14,012 nucleotides of DNA from positions 1-14,012 of the forward strand of contig JBEKVW010000058.1 of the NCBI GenBank assembly GCA_049513695.1. Reading direction: 5' to 3'. Position numbers and translations under genes: made by a program. Positions 1 to 6,346 of this stretch are shown here, piece after piece. Under the pieces are notes generated by a model. That model worked only from the letters and a program-made list of their open reading frames with translations. It searched no databases and had not been told where the DNA came from. This DNA comes from UBA1162 sp049513695 (GTDB taxonomy: Bacteria > Chloroflexota > Dehalococcoidia > GIF9 > UBA5629). Numbering within the stretch: position 1 is the first letter of the stretch; every line of letters starts with the position of its first letter.

Positions 1-1
1 A

Positions 2-613
2 ATAAACTACTACAAAGAGCTTGGGACTGAGAATATACTGGCGCTCCGGGGGGACCCGGAGGAATACGAGCCGGGCGTTTTCGACGGTGAAACTCACTTT
101 CGCTACGCTGCCGACCTGGTGCGGTTCCTGAAAACGTATAATAACTTCTGCATAGGTGTGGCCGTATATCCTGAAGGACACATCGACGCTCCCAACCTCG
201 GAATCGACATCGCCTTTACCAAGCAAAAAATAGATCAGGGGGCGGAATTCGGCATAACCCAGATGTTCTTCGAGAACTTCTATTATTACCAGATGATGGA
301 GCGTTTTCAGCAGGACGGCATAAACATCCCAATCATAGCGGGCATCATGCCGATTACCGACTTCCAGAAGGTCGAACGTTTCAGCGATATCAGCGGGGTT
401 GAAATTCCGATACCTCTTATCACCAAATTTGAAGATATGGATAGTTCGGAAGATGTCATTAAAGCGGGCATCGACCTGGCGAGCGAGCAGTGCCTGGACC
501 TCTGGGATAACGGCGTGCGTTATTTCCATTTCTACACGCTCAATCGGGATGAGGCCGTCATTCAGATCCTCAATAACCTTGCTTCCCAATTTGGCTTACC
601 CTTGACTAAATAG
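2..613 (+). CDS. metF: Methylenetetrahydrofolate reductase, 5'-truncated by window edge
   Basis: Reduces 5,10-methylene-tetrahydrofolate to 5-methyl-tetrahydrofolate with a flavin cofactor, in one-carbon and methionine metabolism or the Wood-Ljungdahl methyl branch; cytosolic. The reading frame is open from base 2, giving 203 codons of a family usually near 290-300 residues, so roughly the first third is missing. Visible family motifs in order are ALRGDP (folate/flavin-site loop with the conserved Asp), FRYAADLVRFL, GVAVYPEGH, GAEFGITQMFF with the conserved Gln, a GIMPI segment, and GVRYFHFYTLNR near the C-terminus. The GTG at 119 is only an internal codon, because the frame and the homology continue upstream of it. 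Order and spacing match the MetF TIM barrel. No clear intrinsic terminator follows. Family assignment is firm; which pathway it serves cannot be seen here. Confidence 0.95.
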   Translation: MNYYKELGTENILALRGDPEEYEPGVFDGETHFRYAADLVRFLKTYNNFCIGVAVYPEGHIDAPNLGIDIAFTKQKIDQGAEFGITQMFFENFYYYQMMERFQQDGINIPIIAGIMPITDFQKVERFSDISGVEIPIPLITKFEDMDSSEDVIKAGIDLASEQCLDLWDNGVRYFHFYTLNRDEAVIQILNNLASQFGLPLTK

Positions 614-730
614 ATAAGCCATACCCGCACCCCTGCCCCTCTCCCATGGGTTCTGCTATATCTTAGTTGAATATGAGAGTGAGATATGATAGACTCCACT
701 CGTTCATTTTGATGGAGGGGAAGGAGAAAG

Positions 731-961
731 ATGCCAATATCAAGTCAAGATTTCGACAAAGGCATGTCAAATTCACCACTGCTGCAATTCCTTAAAGACC
801 ATCCAGACAAAGCTTATTCACTTTCGGAACTTCATAACCAGTTTCAGGGGGCTTCCTATGAGTTGCAAATTCTCCTTTCTCAACACATGATTATCGGGAA
901 ACATATAATAAACCCTCAGACTATGAAGCATGAAGCTTTTTTCCGAATCAATATAACATAG
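731..961 (+). CDS. Small hypothetical protein, possibly winged-helix-like
   Basis: I do not recognise this 76-residue protein. It has a very strong ribosome binding site, a purine run GGAGGGGAAGGAG at about 714-727 just before the ATG, which supports real translation. The sequence is soluble, with no signal peptide or membrane segment. Residues 16-50 (LLQFLKDHPDKAYSLSELHN and on) resemble the first two helices of a winged helix-turn-helix, and the tail (KHEAFFRINI) could form the wing strand. That is inference from pattern only. The lower-GC codon use differs from metF and the kinase operon next to it, so it may be a recent arrival. It has its own 117-nt upstream spacer, so it is probably transcribed separately from metF. 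Confidence 0.7.
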   Translation: MPISSQDFDKGMSNSPLLQFLKDHPDKAYSLSELHNQFQGASYELQILLSQHMIIGKHIINPQTMKHEAFFRINIT

Positions 962-1182
962 GCCTTATTTGTATTCCCTGGGCATTTTGATTTGTTGTAT
1001 CATGGGTTTCGGCGTAGCCTGCCACCACCTAGGTTTTTCTTTTTATAGGGACTGCCAGTTTTTTTTCTTGACGACGGTTGCGTTTTGCAACCCTAGCGTA
1101 TATCCTCTTTTGTTCTCTTTCAGTAGGCTTTATAAAAGGCAATGGCTGTAAGCCCATATAATGTGGTTGAAATACTGGATTT
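962..1182. other. AT-rich spacer with small hairpin, no confident gene
   Basis: This stretch is T-rich and low in GC relative to its neighbours. It contains a perfect inverted repeat, GGTTGC (1076-1081) and GCAACC (1087-1092) with a 5-nt loop, not followed by a T-run. A TTG-initiated open frame at 969-1151 would encode a hydrophobic 60-residue peptide with several Cys and Phe. It has no ribosome binding site and I do not call it a gene. It could be a decayed membrane-sensor segment of the kinase downstream, but nothing in the sequence proves that. Confidence 0.4.
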
Positions 1183-1212
1183 TTGGAATTTTAAGTATGT
1201 TTGGTATATTAT
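1183..1212 (+). promoter_or_regulatory. Candidate promoter of the two-component operon
   Basis: TTGGAA (1183-1188) is followed after 18 bases by TATTAT (1207-1212), five of six matches to the -10 consensus. Transcription would start within a few bases of the ATG at 1222, so the mRNA would be leaderless or nearly so. This agrees with the absence of a Shine-Dalgarno sequence before either possible start codon. Inference from sequence pattern only. Confidence 0.4.
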
Positions 1213-1221
1213 GTTGAGCTT

Positions 1222-1890
1222 ATGGAAGATGCGCTGTCGACGGCACGGGCGCTGGTGGAGATCGAAGAGGGTGAACGGCGCGCCATAGCCCGTGAACTAC
1301 ACGACCGGCTGGGTCAATCGCTGGCCGTTTTGAAACTGCTGCTCGGCGAAGCTGCCAACTCGTCTCCCGAAAAGCTTCGCTACACGCTGGGTGAAGCCCA
1401 ATCGCTGGTCAATGAGATGATGTCCCTTACACGGGACCTCTCGCTGGAATTGCGGCCCAAGATGCTGGACGACCTGGGGCTGCTCCCCGCCATGCTTTAT
1501 CTCTTTGAAAGCTATACCTCACGCACGCATGTCAGTGTAAAATTCGAGCACCTGGGGCTGCACAAGAAATTTCCCCCCGAGATCGGCTTGACCGCTTATC
1601 GCATTGTACAGGAAGCCCTGAACAATGTGGCCAAACATTCCGGTGCCGGTGAGGCCAAGGTCATGGCCTGGTCGAACAGGAAGCTGCTCAGCGTGCGTGT
1701 TGAAGACATGGGGGCCGGGTTTGAATTTGAAAAGCTGCCGGATAATTACCCCGGGGGGATAATGGGCATGAGGGGTCGCACCCTGATAGCAGGCGGCAGG
1801 TTTACGCTTACATCAAAACCCGGAGCGGGTACAGTGGTTACCGCGGAACTGCCGCTGCCTGCAAAGTCCAAGAGGGAGCAAGTATATTAA
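1222..1890 (+). CDS. Sensor-less histidine kinase (HisKA_3 / HATPase_c, NarX/LiaS type)
   Basis: Autophosphorylating histidine kinase that should donate phosphate to the response regulator starting at the next base. With the ATG at 1222 it has 222 residues. The dimerisation helix carries the phospho-acceptor His in ARELHDRLGQ (residue 27), the HisKA_3 signature. The ATPase domain has the N-box (IVQEALNNVAKHS), a G1-like motif (VEDMGAGFEF) and a G2-like motif (GIMGMRGR). There is no membrane segment and no PAS, GAF or HAMP domain, so the whole protein is a bare kinase core, well short of the usual 350-600 residues. An in-frame TTG at 1201 is an alternative start; a stop at 1192-1194 prevents anything longer. 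I prefer ATG 1222 because a -10 box lies just before it. The input signal is unknown; it may rely on a partner sensor protein, or the sensor may have been lost. Confidence 0.88.
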   Translation: MEDALSTARALVEIEEGERRAIARELHDRLGQSLAVLKLLLGEAANSSPEKLRYTLGEAQSLVNEMMSLTRDLSLELRPKMLDDLGLLPAMLYLFESYTSRTHVSVKFEHLGLHKKFPPEIGLTAYRIVQEALNNVAKHSGAGEAKVMAWSNRKLLSVRVEDMGAGFEFEKLPDNYPGGIMGMRGRTLIAGGRFTLTSKPGAGTVVTAELPLPAKSKREQVY

Positions 1891-2541
1891 ATGATTACCG
1901 TATTTTTGGCGGACGACCATCACGTTGTCAGACGGGGCATCAAGGCCCTGCTGGAAGCCGAGCCTGATCTGCAGGTTACAGGTGAGGCCGGCACTGGCGT
2001 GGATGCCGCCCAACAGGCACAGCGTCTCAAACCCGACGTGCTGGTAGTTGATTTAATGCTGGCGGATATGAGCGGGCTGGGGGTCATCCGGCAGATCAGG
2101 AAACGGTCGCCCCACACTGCTGCCGTGGTGCTATCCATGTACGGCAATGATTGTTATGTAGTGGAAGCACTGCAGGCCGGCGCTAAGGCCTATGTATTAA
2201 AAGATTCTCCCCCTGAAGAGCTTCTTCGGGCTGTGCGTGAGGCGGCGGCGGGCCGCCGTTACCTGGCTCCGCCGCTTTCGGACCGTGCCATCGAAGCCTA
2301 CCTTCAAAGGTCCGAGGAAAGCAAACTCGACCCATACGATATGCTGACATCTCGTGAACGCGAAGTATTGCACCTGGCGGCCCAGGGATTGACCAGTCCG
2401 GAGATAGCCAACAGGCTGTGTATCAGCCCGCGCACCGTGGAAGTGCACCGGGCGCGCGTCATGCATAAGCTGGGCCTTCGTAACCGCATGGAGCTCATCC
2501 ACTATGCGGTCAGGCGCGGCATATTACCCAAGCAAGACTAG
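1891..2541 (+). CDS. NarL/FixJ-family response regulator
   Basis: DNA-binding response regulator of 216 residues, the expected family length. The receiver domain (residues 1-120) has the acidic pocket Asp8-Asp9, phospho-acceptor Asp54 (VVDLML), switch Ser82 and the conserved Lys104 (YVLKD). A LuxR-type helix-turn-helix follows at about 150-210, with LTSREREVLHLAAQG and SPEIANRLCISPRTVEVHR. The ATG follows the kinase stop codon directly, so the two are translationally coupled and form a cognate pair. Phosphorylation by the kinase should promote dimerisation and promoter binding. Target genes are not visible; no clear repeated binding site was recognised in the window. Family call is firm, regulon unknown. 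Confidence 0.95.
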   Translation: MITVFLADDHHVVRRGIKALLEAEPDLQVTGEAGTGVDAAQQAQRLKPDVLVVDLMLADMSGLGVIRQIRKRSPHTAAVVLSMYGNDCYVVEALQAGAKAYVLKDSPPEELLRAVREAAAGRRYLAPPLSDRAIEAYLQRSEESKLDPYDMLTSREREVLHLAAQGLTSPEIANRLCISPRTVEVHRARVMHKLGLRNRMELIHYAVRRGILPKQD

Positions 2542-2544
2542 TAA

Positions 2545-2692
2545 ACGAAAACTCTAAATTCTTAGCTCTAAACAAGTTCTAAGCTCAAAACCCTAATATT
2601 TTGGAATTTAAATCATTTGAAATTGTTTGGAATTTGGCTTTTGGAATTTAGAATTTGTTTAGGATTTAGTGTTTAGAGCTTAGGGTTCCCTA
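2545..2692. repeat. AT-rich degenerate repeat with long inverted arms (copy 1)
   Basis: The non-coding stretch after the response regulator is built from variants of CTAAGCTCTAAAC, CTAAATTC and their complements TTTGGAATTT and TTAGAGCTTAG. The arms are inverted: AGCTCTAAAC at 2564-2573 pairs perfectly with GTTTAGAGCT at 2671-2680, and CTAAGCTC (2579-2586) pairs with GAGCTTAG (2676-2683). The whole could fold into a large imperfect hairpin in RNA. A related element lies at 6222-6330. It codes for nothing I can recognise. Confidence 0.65.
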
Positions 2693-2758
2693 AAAATACG
2701 TGTTTTACATGTATCCCTATTGGGGAAACTACGTATATCGCTATCGAAAGCGGCGGCC

Positions 2759-2764
2759 TATAAT
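2759..2764 (+). promoter_or_regulatory. Candidate -10 box for the acyl-CoA ligase operon
   Basis: TATAAT matches the bacterial -10 consensus perfectly and lies 69 bases before the ligase ATG. No convincing -35 hexamer is seen 16-18 bases upstream, so the promoter may need an activator. The transcript would start near 2771 and carry the palindrome at 2783-2796 in its leader. Confidence 0.35.
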
Positions 2765-2782
2765 TCCCTGTAATGCACTGAA

Positions 2783-2808
2783 CACACAGGCGTGTGATTC
2801 AGGCGTGT
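2783..2808. promoter_or_regulatory. Candidate operator: palindrome plus direct repeat before the ligase gene
   Basis: CACAC (2783-2787) and GTGTG (2792-2796) form a palindrome around AGGC, and the octamer AGGCGTGT occurs twice, at 2788-2795 and 2801-2808, 13 bases apart. Its position just downstream of the presumed transcription start would suit a repressor. The regulator is not identified. Confidence 0.35.
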
Positions 2809-2833
2809 TGTATTTCTCAGAGGAGTTATTCTA

Positions 2834-4522
2834 ATGGATCAATATTCATGGTTTAAGAGCTATGACCCCGGCATGCCGCACACTTTGCAGCCCTATGAAC
2901 CTAAAACGCTGCTTGACTGCTTTGATGAAGCCCTGAAGGCCCGTCCGCAGGCGCCCATGCTGTTATTCAAGGGCAGGCGGGTCTCATACCGCCAGATAGA
3001 GTCTTTGAGCAACGCCCTGGCGGCGGCGCTGTCTGCTACAGGGGTTAAGAAGGGCGACCGTGTCGCCCTGATTGTGCCCAACTGCCCGCAGGTCGTATTC
3101 TGCCATTTCGGCATCTGGAGGGCCGGGGCCATTGCCGTCCCTATCAACCCCCTTTATAGCGGCGACGAGCTGGAGCGCTCCCTGAACGAATGTGGGGTGG
3201 ATGTGGTGATCTGCCTGAGCACGTTTTACAAAACGGTGAAGAAAATTCAGCCGCAGACAAAGGTGCGGCTGGTTATCGTGACCGGCATTCAAGAGTTCCT
3301 GCCGCCTCTCACGAAGGTTGCCTTCATGCTCTTCCTGGAGAAGAAGGGTGGGCACAGGGTAAAGGTACAGAAAGGGGACCTATGCCTTCAGGACATGCTG
3401 CATAAACACCGCGGTGCGGCCAGGCCGGAGTCGAAGGTAAGTCCCGACGACGTGGCCCTGCTGCTGTTCAGCGGGGGTACTACAGGCACCACCGAGGCTG
3501 CAGTGGGCACGCACCACGCCCTCTACATGGCGGGATATCAGCTCCGGACCTGGTTCAGTTCCCTGCTTTGCGAGTGGGACGACATCATACTGGCCACCGT
3601 ACCAACTTTCCACGTGTTCGGCAACGTGGCGCTGATGGGCACGGCCATTGTCAACCACAACCCGCTGGCATTGATACCGAATCCCAGGGACATCAACGAC
3701 CTGGTGGCCACCATCAAGAAATTGAAGCCCGCCTTCATACCCGGCGTACCCACGCTTTTCGTGGCGCTGCTCAATCATCCGGCGGTCAAATCCGGCAAGG
3801 TCAGCTTCAAATGCGCCAAGCTGTGCGTTTCGGGAGGCGCTCCGCTGCTGGCCGAGCTGAAGCACCGCTTTGAGACACTCACCGGCGGGCGCATGGTGGA
3901 AGGCTATGCCCTTACCGAGTCCATGCTGGCCTGCGTGGCGACACCCGTAATGGGACGCTATAAGGAAGGCGCCGTGGGCCTGCCCCTGCCGGATGTCATC
4001 ATAAAGGTAGTCGATGCGGAGACCGGCGCCAGGGAGATGCCTGCCGGCGATCCTGGCGAGATTATCATGAAGGCCCCGGAGATAATGCAGTGTTACTGGC
4101 AGAGGCCTGCTGAAACGGCTGCTATGATACGGGACGGCTGGCTGTATACCGGTGACATCGGCTATTTGGATGAGGATGGTTACCTTTATATACAGAGCCG
4201 TAAAAAGCTCATGATCAAGTGCGGAGGCTTCCAGGTATGGCCCAGGCAGGTGGAGGAGGTGCTGGGTTCGCACAAGGCCGTGGTGGATGTGATAGTGGCC
4301 GGCGTGCCCGATCCCTACCAGGGAGAGATGGTGAAAGCCTGGGTCGTCCTGGACGGCCTTCCCTGCACGGTGGAGGAGCTGAGGGCCTATTGCAAGGAGA
4401 GGCTGACGGCCTATAAGGTGCCGCGGCAGATAGAGATCAGGCAAAGCCTGCCTAAATCCGCCATTGGCAAACCGCTGGCCAGGATACTCCTTGACGAAGA
4501 ACTGGCAAAAAAGCAACAATAA
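2834..4522 (+). CDS. Acyl-CoA ligase-like AMP-binding enzyme (FadD-like) with altered P-loop
   Basis: ANL-superfamily adenylating enzyme, 562 residues, the usual length of long-chain fatty-acid-CoA ligases, which activate carboxylic acids with ATP and CoA. A good ribosome binding site (AGAGGAG, 2819-2825) precedes the ATG. Motifs visible in order: P-loop SGGTTGTTEAAVGTH (213-227), VPTFHVFG, VSGGAPL (332-338), GYALTES (357-363), LYTGD (437-441), RKKLMIKCGGFQVWPRQVEE (456-475) and the C-terminal PKSAIGK with catalytic Lys546. The P-loop is odd: the Lys usual in TTGxxKG is Glu221 and the next Gly is Ala222. The C-terminal catalytic Lys and the ATP-ribose Asp441 remain, so activity may persist in altered form. 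No membrane segment. The DegV-like gene follows after 28 nt, suggesting an operon for activating protein-bound fatty acids. Substrate chain length cannot be read from sequence. Confidence 0.88.
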   Translation: MDQYSWFKSYDPGMPHTLQPYEPKTLLDCFDEALKARPQAPMLLFKGRRVSYRQIESLSNALAAALSATGVKKGDRVALIVPNCPQVVFCHFGIWRAGAIAVPINPLYSGDELERSLNECGVDVVICLSTFYKTVKKIQPQTKVRLVIVTGIQEFLPPLTKVAFMLFLEKKGGHRVKVQKGDLCLQDMLHKHRGAARPESKVSPDDVALLLFSGGTTGTTEAAVGTHHALYMAGYQLRTWFSSLLCEWDDIILATVPTFHVFGNVALMGTAIVNHNPLALIPNPRDINDLVATIKKLKPAFIPGVPTLFVALLNHPAVKSGKVSFKCAKLCVSGGAPLLAELKHRFETLTGGRMVEGYALTESMLACVATPVMGRYKEGAVGLPLPDVIIKVVDAETGAREMPAGDPGEIIMKAPEIMQCYWQRPAETAAMIRDGWLYTGDIGYLDEDGYLYIQSRKKLMIKCGGFQVWPRQVEEVLGSHKAVVDVIVAGVPDPYQGEMVKAWVVLDGLPCTVEELRAYCKERLTAYKVPRQIEIRQSLPKSAIGKPLARILLDEELAKKQQ

Positions 4523-4550
4523 GGAACTTTGGAGGTAAGAGGTTAACATA

Positions 4551-5384
4551 ATGGTGAAAGTAATATGCGATAGTACCGGCGACATCCGCGACCTGGCTAA
4601 AGAATATGATATCAGCCTCATACCACTCAACGTGCTTTTCGGTACGGACGTCTATCAGGACGGAGTGACCATAAGCCCCGAGGAATTTTATCAGAAGCTG
4701 GTCACCGACAGCAGGCATCCCACCACATCGGCGCCTGCGCCTGGACAGTTCGTCGAGCTTTATAAGAAACTGGCCAAAGAGACGGATGAGATAGTGGTGC
4801 TGACCATATCGGGTGGCTTAAGTGCGACCGCAGAGAGCGCGCTGCAAGCCAAAGAGCTTATCGGGAACCTGTGCAAGGTGGAGATCGTCGATTCCCTTAT
4901 GACCTGCGGTGGGCTGGGACTTCTGGCCTTGAAGGCGGCCAGGGCCGCAAAGAAAGGCGATAGTCTTAAGGACATAGTTGCCATGCTCAAGGATTACCTG
5001 CCGCGCATCCATGCCTATATGATCTTTGATACCCTCGAATATCTTTTGAAAGGCGGGCGCATCGGCAGGGTGCAGGCCATGCTGGGCGGGCTGCTGAAGA
5101 TCAACCCAATTGCTACGCTTAAAGACGGCCTGGTCACGCCAGTGGCCCGAGCCCGCAGCCGCGCCAAGGCCAAGGACATGCTGGTTGAGCAGATCAAAGG
5201 CATTTCCAATATGGAAGAAATGTTTGTCGAGGATGCCACCACCACGGAAGAGCGTGAGGAACTGGAGAATAGGCTGGCCGCTTTCTTCCCCAAAGAGAAA
5301 ATGCACGCTACTAAGGTCAGCCCGGTCATCGGGGTGCACAGCGGCCCTAACGTCCTGGCCGTATGCACCATCTCCTCGTCGTAA
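4551..5384 (+). CDS. DegV/FakB-like fatty-acid-binding protein
   Basis: DegV-family protein of 277 residues, the usual family length. Family members hold a fatty acid in a buried pocket, and in Firmicutes the FakB members present it to the kinase FakA. Visible motifs: CDSTGD (6-11), the TS pair in PTTSAPAPGQF (57-67), TISGGLSATAESA (85-97), VDSLMTCGGLG (113-123), FDTLEYLLKGGRIG (159-172) and GVHSGPNVLAV (261-271). In the last, relatives usually have THTGPG, so the Gly before the strand is Asn here. A Shine-Dalgarno sequence GGAGG lies near 4530-4534. It is the second gene after the acyl-CoA ligase. No FakA-like kinase is in the window, so a role in delivering fatty acids to the ligase is an inference from context. 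Cytosolic, no signal peptide. Confidence 0.92.
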   Translation: MVKVICDSTGDIRDLAKEYDISLIPLNVLFGTDVYQDGVTISPEEFYQKLVTDSRHPTTSAPAPGQFVELYKKLAKETDEIVVLTISGGLSATAESALQAKELIGNLCKVEIVDSLMTCGGLGLLALKAARAAKKGDSLKDIVAMLKDYLPRIHAYMIFDTLEYLLKGGRIGRVQAMLGGLLKINPIATLKDGLVTPVARARSRAKAKDMLVEQIKGISNMEEMFVEDATTTEEREELENRLAAFFPKEKMHATKVSPVIGVHSGPNVLAVCTISSS

Positions 5385-5385
5385 G

Positions 5386-6162
5386 CTAGCGGGCCTGAGA
5401 TTCCCAGGCGCCTATGTCCCGGTAGTATGCCTGCGCCATCTCATACGATGCCGGGTTGGTGTATAGCTCGGGCGCCGGATTTTCTATCAGGCCTACGATC
5501 AGATTGGCCACCTCTTCAGCCGACTGGGTAACCATGGGCGAGCGTGGCGGCATGCCGCCGGCCGGGGGCTGGGCCGTTCCCAGTACGTTGCGTGCGAAAT
5601 CGGTGGCTACCATCCCCGGCATGACCAGCGAGACGTGGATACCCGGATAATCCTTTCTCAAATCCGCGCGCAGGTTGGCCGTGAGCGCATTGACCGCGCT
5701 TTTGGCCGCATTATAGGCCGACCTGAAGGAAGCCAGAGGCACCCTGCCCAGGAAGGAGGAGATGTTGATCAGGTGCCCCTTTCCCCTTTGCTGAAAGTGA
5801 GGCACGATGGCCTGCATCCCGTAGAGGACTGATTTCACGTTGACTTTCATCATCTCGTCCAGGTCTTCGTCGGTCAAATCCATAACATTTTTACCTATTC
5901 CGCGACCGGCATTGTTAATCCAAACATCCACGTGGCCGAATTCCTTTAAAGCCGCATCGCGGAGGCGTTCGACGTCCTTGCGGTGAGTAACATCGGTTAC
6001 TACTGCGAGGGCCCTGGGGCCGGCCTGTTTGGCCAAAGCTTTAAGCTCTTTTTCACGCCGGGCGGCCAGGGCCAGGCTGTGTCCCTCCGCTCCAAGCTTG
6101 AGGGCCAGTGCGGCGCCGATCCCGCCGCTGGCGCCCGTTATTACTACAACTTTACTTTCCAT
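5386..6162 (-). CDS. Short-chain dehydrogenase/reductase (SDR)
   Basis: Classical SDR oxidoreductase of 258 residues using NAD(P)H; its substrate is unknown. The Rossmann motif TGASGGIG is at 9-16, an Arg pair at 35-36 (AARRE) suggests NADP(H) preference, NNAG is at 83-86, Asn108 and Ser135/136 precede the catalytic YNAAK (Tyr150, Lys154). The MPGMVATDF stretch after the active site is typical of SDRs. The ATG at 6162 has a good ribosome binding site (GAGGAG, complement of 6170-6175, 7-nt spacing). The gene is convergent with the DegV-like gene, and a single base separates the two stop codons, leaving no room for a terminator between them. Whether it shares the lipid theme of its neighbours is unknown. 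Confidence 0.93.
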   Translation of the reverse strand: MESKVVVITGASGGIGAALALKLGAEGHSLALAARREKELKALAKQAGPRALAVVTDVTHRKDVERLRDAALKEFGHVDVWINNAGRGIGKNVMDLTDEDLDEMMKVNVKSVLYGMQAIVPHFQQRGKGHLINISSFLGRVPLASFRSAYNAAKSAVNALTANLRADLRKDYPGIHVSLVMPGMVATDFARNVLGTAQPPAGGMPPRSPMVTQSAEEVANLIVGLIENPAPELYTNPASYEMAQAYYRDIGAWESQAR

Positions 6163-6199
6163 CCTTCAACTCCTCAATATATACCTTATTAATGATAGA

Positions 6200-6288
6200 A
6201 CACATGCCCCCTTGGGGAAACTCTAAGCTCTAAATACTAAATAAATCCAAAACCCTAAATTCAAAAGCATTCGGGTTTTGAACTTTGG
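6200..6288. repeat. AT-rich degenerate repeat (copy 2) with inverted arms
   Basis: This spacer, upstream of both the SDR and the next gene, repeats the vocabulary of the element at 2545-2692: AGCTCTAAA at 6226-6234, AAACCCTAAATTC and GGGTTTTGAACTTTGG. A perfect inverted repeat, CAAAACCC (6248-6255) and GGGTTTTG (6273-6280), has a 17-nt loop. TTGGGGAAACT at 6212-6222 also occurs at 2720-2730 beside copy 1, in both places preceded by ACATG and a C-run. The similarity is mosaic rather than end to end. Confidence 0.55.
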
Positions 6289-6305
6289 TCCCGATTGTAT
6301 CGGGA
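6289..6305. repeat. Perfect 7-bp inverted repeat
   Basis: TCCCGAT (6289-6295) and ATCGGGA (6299-6305) flank a 3-nt loop. It lies just upstream of the promoter candidate at 6312-6340. No T-run follows on either side, and both neighbouring genes are transcribed away from it, so it is not a terminator; an operator or a repeat-family stem is possible. Confidence 0.5.
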
Positions 6306-6311
6306 TGGAGC

Positions 6312-6340
6312 TTGGAATTTGGATATTATTTAAATATACT
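6312..6340 (+). promoter_or_regulatory. Sigma70-like promoter placing transcription start at the ATG
   Basis: TTGGAA (6312-6317), a 17-base spacer and TATACT (6335-6340) form a good -35/-10 pair. The ATG of the lipoprotein gene is at 6347, 6 bases after the -10 box, exactly where transcription should begin. No ribosome binding site precedes the ATG. This predicts a leaderless mRNA. The -35 box falls inside the tail of the AT-rich repeat. Confidence 0.55.
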
Positions 6341-6346
6341 TAAACT

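Noticed and set aside
685..690. TATGAT as a -10 box for the 76-residue protein gene
   Set aside because: No -35-like hexamer at 16-18 bases upstream; too weak to list as a promoter.
969..1151. A hydrophobic TTG-initiated 60-codon frame
   Set aside because: It has no ribosome binding site, unusual composition and an AT-rich T-run origin; listed only as part of the spacer.
2579..2690. CCCTAA/TTAGGG words resembling telomeric repeats
   Set aside because: They are few, irregular and embedded in a degenerate palindromic repeat between bacterial genes.
3380..4630. A 416-codon open frame on the minus strand opposite the ligase gene
   Set aside because: It lies antisense to a well-supported adenylating enzyme, shows no family motif, and has a His/Gly/Gln-rich composition typical of the complement of GC-rich coding DNA.
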